Program-made: the position numbers and the translations under genes
Shown here: positions 27,417 through 36,800 of the stretch, one piece after another
Numbering within the stretch: the stretch's first letter is position 1
How the letters are laid out: each line of letters begins with the position of its first letter
Notes under the pieces: generated by a model
Seen by the model: only the letters and a program-made list of their open reading frames with translations
Databases searched by the model: none
Told to the model about the DNA's origin: nothing
IMG/VR virus record: IMGVR_UViG_3300006852_000005
Span: 18,755-82,754 of that record
Strand: one strand, 5' to 3'
DNA: 64,000 nt
Origin: a virus

Positions 27417-30400
27417 TCATGAGGCTTGCTGGGCCAAGGTCATGTCCATCTGCTCTTCGATGATGTCCAGCACACGGCGACTGATGCCGATCCAGCGTGG
27501 CTTGCGCATTTCATTGAACCGAGTCTCCATCGCATCCAGCGCCGAGCGCGCCTTATCGATGTCAGACCGGCGGAACATCTCATCGTATGGCACAAACGAT
27601 GGCACGAACGGCGACTCGATCTGATCCATCCAACCCTTGATCAGCTTGTCATCAGGGATCTGCGTCGAGTCCGCCGGCTTTGCGGTCGACCACCCGAGAC
27701 CGTGATCAATGCCTACCGGATCACCGTTCTTATCGATCATCCAGTTGTACTCGTGACGATCACCGTTCAATGTCATAAGATCGAGTAGTCCAAGCAGTCG
27801 ACCTTTTCGACTCTTAAGAATCTTGTCGCGCTCGGGATCGGTGTTGTACTCGTAGTCATCACGGCCTTCGATGTCAAAGTGATCACCAGCCGGCGTGCCG
27901 TCAACGAGCTCCATGTGCACCGTTGTTTGGTTCACACGTTCGGCCGCAGGCACCGGTGCGCCGATCCGGATACCCAGTTCGGCGACGAGGTCCTCAGCGT
28001 CTGTGATCTCTTTCCCGGTGCTGGACCCCCAGCTCTTACTTTCCTTACGAATGTACGAGCCATCTTTTGTGGTGACCTTACTGACGATCCCCACCTGACC
28101 ACTCGAGATGTCGTCGATACTGACCTCGGTACCACTCGTAAGTTTCGTCAGTCGATCAAGTGACGATGCAAGTTCAGGTGATGATGTGGTGTCAGGTGGT
28201 GACGACACCTTCACACGCTTAGGTGCACCCTTGGCGACCGGTGCCGTAGCCTCAGGCACGGACAGTCGCTGCCACCTGACGTCCGCGCCGCCACCGTTGT
28301 CACCCGACAACCTAAGCCAGCTGAGGAGATACTCCTTCGAGTCGAACGTCGAGTGTGCGTCATCCCCGTATTCGTTGTATGCGGAGATCGTACCGTCGCC
28401 GTTCGACACGAGATCATGTCGGCTACCGTGTGTGTCGACGCCGGACAGGACGGTCGTACCATCCTTCGTGTTGCGCGCGTTCCAGACGTGATCGGCCAAC
28501 TCCATGATGTGAAGGTTACCTGGGTTGGTGTCACGCCATCGACCGTGAGCGTCTCGTGGCTGATTGGGGTCAAAGTCAAAAGGGACGACATCACCGACCG
28601 CCGCCTCGGTCGGACGACCTGGGTGGCGACCCATGGTCGTTCCCGTGGCGAGCTGGTGGTAGTACTGACACAGGCCACCGGCGCGAACTCCGACGTACTT
28701 ACGCATGTGCTTGATGCAGCGTGTGCCATCGCCCTCGGTGTTCCACCGGATCTTAGCCGCACCAGGACCGTAGACCCAGTAGTCACGAAGCTGATGACCA
28801 GCCGAGCCAGGTGACTTGACACCACGCTCCTTAGCCCAGGCGATGTACTCGTTTAGCCAGCCTTGGACGTCCGGATGATCAAGATCGAAAACCGACTCAA
28901 ATTCGACCGTATAGCTACCAACGGCCGGCGTGCGTTCGGGCGCCTGGGGAGGTTCAGAGGTCTCAAGTTCAGACCTATCTGTACCAGTTTGTCCAGCTCC
29001 AAGGGGGAAGTCATAGTTCTCGCCTGCGAAGGCCACGCGGATGCGATCAAATGTGATCGGACCGACCTGATCCACCAACGGAGTAAGATCGGTAGCGGTC
29101 TCGGTCAACGTGATGTGCGGGATCCACGTCTTGAATGAGTGTGCCGACTGATCGATGACGTCGTGCACCTGCTCACAGATGAACTCGTATGACTCCGTCA
29201 GCTCATCACCCTGCACGAGCAGCACCGTGCACTCTTCACGATCCGGCTGAGCGTCACCTGGGTTAAAGAGTGCGAGCCCAAAACCTTCGGCGTCGATGAC
29301 ATCCAGCGCCGATGCGGCAGCCTCGATCCGACTAAGGATCTGCTCCTCGTTTTCCTCGGTGATGTCCGCGGCCTCGCCTAAGTACTTGATCGTACAGTGA
29401 AGCTCGCCGGCTGGAAGACCACCATGCACAGCGAGACGACCCGCGTCATCCTCAGACGGGACCAATGCGATCATCGCACCGGTATGTACTACAGCTGCAG
29501 CTGTAAGATCTTCAACGTTATTCATTACTTCTAACTCGATCACCGGAGTATCAGAGTTAGGCAGCTTACTGATGCCCAAGACACGCATGCGCTGATCCCG
29601 ACCAAGAACTACCTCTTGCGCCTTGATGTAGTGATCATTAGCCTCGGGATCGTCAGTGTTCGTGGGGAACTTTACCGCGTGCGTCCCCGCTGGTACTGAA
29701 ATCTTAAAGACCACAGCACCTGGTTTCGTCGCGTAGATCTGGGTCGCGACGTCACCATTGGCGCTTGTTGACGTGTATGCCTTGTCAGATAAGACGTCGC
29801 CAACCTTGAGATTCTTATATTGATCTTGTACACCTTCAAGACCACGCCACACGGTAATCGGTTTAGTGACCGTTCCGCGTGCGACGACATCGTCCAGTGC
29901 CGCAACCTGCGTCTCAGCGATCTGAGCATCTGACACGCGATCAAGTGCCGGTGGTCCGTTGCGTAGACGATCGTTTAACGCCTTGAAATTCATGCGATCT
30001 GGGTTGTAGCCGTTACCCGTGTAGGCGTTAAGTTCCTTGATATCGGTCGGTTCGAGTGGATGCGTGATCGCATCCAGCGCATCGGTACCGGTTAGACCTT
30101 CAGTCTTGGATAGAGCAGCCTCGTCGTGACCTACGATCTCCGGAGTGACGTCATCGATCGTGCTAGGCACGTCAGCCTCAGTCAACTGTGGACGAGCGTT
30201 CTGATGCGTCTCAGGAACGTTACCGATGAACGTACCGGCGCGTGGCTCGACTTCAGGTGTCTGCCAGTCACCCGTCTTGACCTTGTCGTAGGCCTGCTTC
30301 TTGGTGAGAGGCTTACCCTTTCCCCACGAGTCACCCTTACGCTTCTCGTGGAGAAACTTCTTGGTGGACTGATCCCATCGCATACGCTCGTTATCGCGCT

Positions 30401-30842
30401 GAGCGACGACCTCGCCGTCGGGAATCGTGGCACGGTGGATCGCCTTCGTCGGGGCGAACTTCTTCAACGCCTTCACGACACCGGAGATACCACCACCTGG
30501 TGTCTCGGTCCATTGACCATCAGCATCGCGAAGTTCATGTTTCCACTGATCACCACCGGCTGCGGCCGTCATTGCCGCGGTGATCGAGCTCTCACCACTG
30601 AGGAACGCGTCCACCTCGGCGTCTGTGAAGCCACCGTCATCGAACTCCTCATGAGCGTTGGCCTCATCCTCCTGTGCCTGACGCTCCTCCGGAGTAAGGG
30701 TGTGCGAGATGTCGCGGAAGGGATCATCCAGCGGCAACTCATCGGTCATCAGGTAGTGCTGAGCCTCCGCGAGCGTCATACCACGAGGCATCGCAGCGAT
30801 CTCAGAGAGGTCGAACGTCTCATCAACGTGGAAGTTACTCAT
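27417..30842 (-). CDS. Multidomain virion protein: ADP-ribosyltransferase-like, 2H phosphoesterase, kinase-like
   Basis: This is a 1141-aa fusion. Residues about 270-430 form an ADP-ribosyltransferase-like domain with TVWRGL (Arg near 333) and YTSTS (near 357); the usual ExE is replaced by AQE near 410, so activity is uncertain. Residues about 455-615 form a 2H phosphoesterase (LigT-like) with both HxT motifs, HCTIKYLG and PHITLT. Near 760 is NQPRDAHGRWRD, with a related LRDADGQWTE near 105. The C-terminal 200 residues include LNGDRHEYNWMIDKNG and VGIDHG, resembling HipA/PI3K-like kinase catalytic and metal loops. It is ATGA-coupled to the MuF giant. Delivery into the host with DNA is inferred. 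Confidence 0.72.
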   Translation of the reverse strand: MSNFHVDETFDLSEIAAMPRGMTLAEAQHYLMTDELPLDDPFRDISHTLTPEERQAQEDEANAHEEFDDGGFTDAEVDAFLSGESSITAAMTAAAGGDQWKHELRDADGQWTETPGGGISGVVKALKKFAPTKAIHRATIPDGEVVAQRDNERMRWDQSTKKFLHEKRKGDSWGKGKPLTKKQAYDKVKTGDWQTPEVEPRAGTFIGNVPETHQNARPQLTEADVPSTIDDVTPEIVGHDEAALSKTEGLTGTDALDAITHPLEPTDIKELNAYTGNGYNPDRMNFKALNDRLRNGPPALDRVSDAQIAETQVAALDDVVARGTVTKPITVWRGLEGVQDQYKNLKVGDVLSDKAYTSTSANGDVATQIYATKPGAVVFKISVPAGTHAVKFPTNTDDPEANDHYIKAQEVVLGRDQRMRVLGISKLPNSDTPVIELEVMNNVEDLTAAAVVHTGAMIALVPSEDDAGRLAVHGGLPAGELHCTIKYLGEAADITEENEEQILSRIEAAASALDVIDAEGFGLALFNPGDAQPDREECTVLLVQGDELTESYEFICEQVHDVIDQSAHSFKTWIPHITLTETATDLTPLVDQVGPITFDRIRVAFAGENYDFPLGAGQTGTDRSELETSEPPQAPERTPAVGSYTVEFESVFDLDHPDVQGWLNEYIAWAKERGVKSPGSAGHQLRDYWVYGPGAAKIRWNTEGDGTRCIKHMRKYVGVRAGGLCQYYHQLATGTTMGRHPGRPTEAAVGDVVPFDFDPNQPRDAHGRWRDTNPGNLHIMELADHVWNARNTKDGTTVLSGVDTHGSRHDLVSNGDGTISAYNEYGDDAHSTFDSKEYLLSWLRLSGDNGGGADVRWQRLSVPEATAPVAKGAPKRVKVSSPPDTTSSPELASSLDRLTKLTSGTEVSIDDISSGQVGIVSKVTTKDGSYIRKESKSWGSSTGKEITDAEDLVAELGIRIGAPVPAAERVNQTTVHMELVDGTPAGDHFDIEGRDDYEYNTDPERDKILKSRKGRLLGLLDLMTLNGDRHEYNWMIDKNGDPVGIDHGLGWSTAKPADSTQIPDDKLIKGWMDQIESPFVPSFVPYDEMFRRSDIDKARSALDAMETRFNEMRKPRWIGISRRVLDIIEEQMDMTLAQQAS

Positions 30843-33800
30843 CGCCACATCATCCCTGCGTCGACAGCCGCAATGATCTGACTCTCGTCATCCGGCTTAG
30901 GTACGATGCGAACACGAACCGTAGCACCACTACCGTTAGGTGTCACGCTAAGAATGTGGTAGTAGAGACCGGCGGCGAGCAGCATCTCATTCTCGCCCTT
31001 GTGGAGTGAGATCGGCTTGGCCCAGTACATCGGCGTCCCAGGTGGCGCCTCGATCTCAATCTTGACGTGACCACCGAACGCCGAGTGCCCACCGGTTGAC
31101 GTCGAACCAAAGCCACCCATCCAGCGCGTCTGGCCGACCATCTTCGCCAGGCTAGCGTACGACGTAGCCTTGAACGCGTCGAAACCAACACCACGGTGGA
31201 GCAACACCGGCTCGATCGAGGGGATCATCGCCGCCTGAGCGTTGTTCATACTTTGCTCATTCGAGCTGGAGATGCCCTGCACCTTGCCATACAGGAAGGC
31301 GTTGATGGAGTGGTAGATACCGCCGGTGTAGTTGGTAATGCCACTCTTAGCGGAGCCTGAAGGTTCCTGCCCGGTCGCCTTCTTAAAGGCCGCCAGCGCC
31401 TTGTTAAACCACGAGGTAGCCGAGCTGGTGTCCAAAACATTGTACGAATACTTGTTCGACTCCTCAAGCGTCGGTAGGTTACCCTCAACGCCTGCCATGA
31501 ACTTCGGCGGCGGTGGCTTCGGGATCGGCAGGTTGTGCAGGATCGCGTAGCCGGCGGGTGTCTGCAGCCAGTCGGTGATCTTCTTCTCGAAGAGGTGATC
31601 GTCAGGCTTCGAGACCTTGGCAGCGCCGACCTCATCGATAACGCGCAGCGTCTGCATCTTCGTGAGGTTGTTGTTGTCCGCGATCGTGATCAACGCGGCC
31701 CAGATGTCCTGGCTTGAGCTCTTGAGGTACGTCGCCGGCTGGGACTTGAACGCCTGGTAGACCTGCTTCTTCTGCGCATCACTTAGGTGGGAGATGTCCC
31801 CGCCACCCATGTCGATCGTCCCACCACCGGGCACCGTGACGACGCTCGCTGAGTGCGACGTCTTAACCGTTGGGACCGTAGCCTCCGGCTTGTACCAGCC
31901 GTAAACGGGTGCTGAGTTAGCGAGCGTCGCTACCTTGTACGACTCGGTATTCGTCGTCGTCCACGTGTTGTTGGCTGGGCTCCAGGTCTGAAGCTGGAAC
32001 TCAGACCCAGGCTTGTGATAGACGATTCGATGTTGACCATTAGACGAGTACGCGAGAACGGTCGTCGCCTTATACTGACTCTTCTTAGAGAGCGGACCCC
32101 ACGCTGCGACCTTCGGACCCTTGGGTACGTCGGTTCCATCGGGAAGCGTGATCGTTCCGAAGATGCCGGTTGGCTTCGGTGGCGGCGGTGGCGGTGGCGG
32201 CGGTGGCGGCGCCGGAGGTGTCGTTGGATATTTCAACGCCACAGGTGCTGGCTTTGGTGGCTTAGGATGAGCCACCGGCGTCGTCGCGTCGTACCACTTC
32301 GTCTTCACAACCTTAGCCAGCGACGCCAACTTGTACTGCTCGCCGTCGACGTAGATCCACTTCTTGTTGGTGTCATCCCACTTGTGTAGGTAGAAGAACC
32401 CGTAGTTGGCCGACAGCCTGTACTTGCCATCTTCCGAGTACGCCAGAGGCTGGCCGCTGTTCTTCTTGGCGGCCAGGTCCTTCCACACCTTAACCTCGGG
32501 ACCCTTGTCCACCGTCGTACCGTCGGCTAGTGTCAGCTTCGACTTCGGTGTTGATGAGGCAGCAGGCGCGATCTTTGTCGGACTTAGGTCAATCGCGTAG
32601 TTCCAATAGTCCGAGTGGTCTTGCGCCAGCTTCTTGGGATGGTCACCCTCGGCGAAGAGCTCGTACTTGTTCGTGGCCGGATTGTACTTGCGAAGCTGGT
32701 ATCCACCGAAGTTGGAGACCAAGATAAGTTCTTTGCTAGGTGACACCGCGTGTAGCTTGTACCCGGCGTCTGGGTTGACGTCACCGATCGACTCCCAGCC
32801 ATCCATTGGGATCGTGTAACCGGTCGACACTGGTGTTCCGTCCTTGAGTGGGAACACGTTAGGTGTCGTGCTTAGTCCGGTGAACTTATCCGTGATCGGT
32901 GGCGGAGAGTTTGGTGACTGTTCCGCGTGAACCCAACTCTTGAAGAAACCCACCTTGTTAGTTGCTGTGAGGTACGGATCCTTACCCGAGCCAGCAAGTT
33001 CATACTTATGCTTGTCAGGATTCCACGTTGAGACAAAGAACCAACCATCGGTTGAAAACAGTTGGTGTTGAAGATCTGTCGTTACGGCGTGCAGCTTATG
33101 TCCAGGAACAACGCTCTTATCCTTAAGAATCTGCTGCCAGTCTTCAGGCTGAATATCCTCCGCAAGTAGGACCTCGGTGCCGTCCGGCAGTGTGTCGATC
33201 GGTGACGCGATCGACACGTCCTTAACCTCACCCTCGGTCGACACCGGTGCGAGTGTCCACTTCGTGTTCTTGCCGAGGACGTTGTTGTCCATGAAGTTTG
33301 TGAGTTGTTCCTCGGTGGTGAACTCGTATGACGTAGGCACATCTGTGCCTTCATCATTGTGGTAGAACACCTGCAGCTTCTTAAAGCCTTCACCATCACC
33401 ATCTTGCTTGATCTTATAGGTGAAGGTTCCACCTTCCTTGACGTACGTTCCGGTGGCAATGATCTTCGCGTACGTAGCCGAACCAAACGATGGTGTCGCG
33501 TTCCAGACCTCGTCTGCGGTGGCATTACGTGAACCAACGGTCGGCGACAACGTCGGATCACTACCGCCCGGCGTACCCGCGTACCACTTATCGGTCATGT
33601 TCCACGTGTCGACCGGGAAGTGATTTAGCAACGACGACTGTGGTTCCGCCGCGACGATCTCACTCGTCCAGTTCGGGCTGTCGGCGGTGCCGTCGTTGGT
33701 CTCGAGAACAAACTTGCTGTCATCGTCATACGTGACTCGCCACTTACCGTCCTCACGCGTCGCGACGACGTCACCGGGAACCCACGGCAACTTTTCTAGA

Positions 33801-36800
33801 TCCGCAAACGACGTGACCACCTGCGGTACATGCACACCAGGTGTTGGCGTCGGTGCTGGCTTAGCGCCAGACAGTGATGCGTAGACCGGAGCTCCGGTCG
33901 GCGTCGGGTATATCTTCCACGAGTCGCCGTTGTCGTCGTTCATCTTAAGGTAGGCGTCGACCTCGTGTGGCTCAACCTTGACGAGCGCCACACCGTTCTT
34001 AAACACAAACATGTGTTCGCCAAGCTGACCCTTTTCAACGGTAAGAAGATCACCGTTCTCAAGATTCTTGTTGGCGATCACCGAGTAGCTCTTCACATCG
34101 GGATCGGCCAGGGCCTTCATGATCAGTGAGGTGCCGGGATGCTCGTCAGACGACGGCGGCATCACGGTCGGCTTCTTGACGTCAGGATGCGCGATGACGT
34201 AGTCGAGACCCTTCTTCGTCTTCAGCCACTTCTTAAGCTTGTTCGTGTACGAGCTGTTCGTCGGCGCGCTGGGCGGCAACCCAGTGTCCAGCGCCGCTAG
34301 GATCTGCATGTTCGTCAGGTGTTCGTAACCGACACCCGCATCTGAGGTCTTGAACGACTGCAGTGCATCCCAGATCGCCTCAGGCTTGTTGTGCCACTTC
34401 GCACCGTTGGCATTGAAGTACGTCTTAAGAACACCGATCTGCGCGGGCGACATGCTGGTGATGTCAGCACCTGGGTTCGGCGCAGGCTTCGGTGGATCGA
34501 CGTTGACGAGATGCCACTTTGACGTACTTGTGTGATCTTGCGCCGTGAACGCTAAGTCATTTGCCGGGATGTTTGTCTCAAGGGTCATCCAGTCACTGGG
34601 GTTGTTCGTTGATTGCTTCTGGATGCGAAACTTCTTCATGTCTGCGTTAGGTAGTGATGTACCACCCGCAATGATGCGGAAGTTACCCTCAGGTGTCGTC
34701 ACCGTCGCAATGACTTGGTTCTTGACGAACGTAGCCATAGACTCAAATGTGAACTTTTGCTTCCACGCTTCCGAGGTAAACGTTGTCTCGTTGTCACCAC
34801 CGTAGGCACCGGTTGACACAGCACCGTCAATCGCCGCATTGTGCTGTGAGATGTTCGCCGGCACACCAAAGTGCGGAACGGCTACGTCACCCTTAAGCCA
34901 ACTCTTAACACTCTCGTTTGAGTGATACTTGGTGACATCAGCGAGATCATCTTCCCACTCGGCGTCAGACGCGCCTTCACCCGGTAGACCCAGCTTGCTG
35001 ACCACCGTCCACTTACCGGTGCTGTTCTGAATCTTACTGAGCTCGATCTGACCGGTGCTGATGTTGTACGTCATCGCCAGGCTACCGTCTGTCGTCACTC
35101 CGATCGTCGTACCGGGTGCGTTAAACAGTCCGGCATCCACCATGTCGTCAACGCTCAGCTCATCCTCAGGCTCCCACCATGTATCTGAACCGACATTACC
35201 GTCAAGATCTTGATTGAACAACGAGCTAGGATTCCACGCAATGTCAGCACCACCAGCTTTGTCGATCCACCACTGGTTAAACGCATCATTATCATGAAAC
35301 TGAACAGATGACTTACCATCACCGGTCTCTTCGTACAATGCAAGCGGATAGTCAAACGATGTCTTACGAATCGTAACCGGGTTACCATTCTTATCATTTC
35401 CAGCGATAAGAATATTACCCGGCTTTGCGGTCTTAGCTGCGTCAAGAACATTCGTGCCAAGTTCAGCGTGCTTGGTGTCGACCGGATACGCCATCTTGAC
35501 GGCAGATGTTCCCAACTTAGCCTGACGCTGTGCGGTCGTCTTCTTGTAAAGATCGCTAAAGTCCTTTTCCAGCGTATCACGACGCTGCATGATCGCCTTA
35601 AGGAACGTCTCAGGATCGTTACCGTAGGCGCTTAACCATCCGTTCTTGGCGGCACCCTGCGCGTACGAACCGAACATATCCCGGATGTCATCGTCAGAGA
35701 GCTCGGTCGCGTCAAAGATAACCTGCGCGATCGCATGATCTTCATCCGGATCGTGCATCTGGATGTTCTCGCCGTTGGCATATGCCTTCCACATGTCCGG
35801 GTACGTGTGCTTGTTTGGACTGAGTGGGCTCCACGGCTTGTAGTCCGGATCAAGCTTGTCCTTGGCGTAGAACCTGAAGGCGTGACCCTTGTCGATGGAC
35901 GAGATGTGACCGTTTGGTAGTCTGATGAACTGACCGGAGTGTGCGTCGTTGTTGCCCAGGAGCCAGTCGAGGACTTGCTCCTTCTGCATGTCACGCACAT
36001 CTTCTTCAGACAAGTTCGTCGGCTTAAACGAACCGTTCGGGAACGCGTCCTGGGCGTCGAACATCGCCTGCACGGCGGCCGGCTTGCCATCGACGTCCAT
36101 CACCCACGTCTTGGGACCCTTAAGCCCGATGGCTGCCTGCAGCTTGTTCGCCGCGACGTCGAGCTCAAGCACAGGATCATCGTTAGGGTTCTTCTTACGA
36201 CGCACCAACCAGCGCTGACCCTTGTCATCGATGTAGATCGGCGACGCGGAGACTCCCGTGGCCGCGTTCCCGATCTTCTTCATCTTCGCGGGATCAGGCT
36301 TGTGTGCGTTCATCACCGCCACGATGGAACCCGGCACACCAGGCGGCGATGAATACGACTTAATGACAACCGGCGGTGAAACCGGTGGTGGAGCTGTTGA
36401 CTTCGGTGCGGATGCAGGCTGACGCCAGTCCCACTTCGCGTCCTTCGCCATCTTATACGTGTCGGCCTTGGTGTCATACGAGACCGAGTACCACGCATCA
36501 GTCACAGTGCTCTTCTGCTGCAGCTGGTACTTCTTCATCCCCGCACTCCAGCGGAGTCGATGAGTGCCATCAGCACTCACGGCGACGACCGTACCATCCT
36601 GGTGTTGCTTGTGAATGGTCGCAGGAATGAACTTCTTAGTTGACGGCGCAGATGATGTGACCTTCGCTGGCTCAACGTTTTCAAGAGGCGTTGGCACCGT
36701 ACTTGGAATGGTAGGCACCGCGTTGGGTACGCCCGGTGGTGAATCCAGCTTCATGTTCTCCGGCACCGGCGTGGTAATGGTCGTGTCGGAGTCGGGACCC

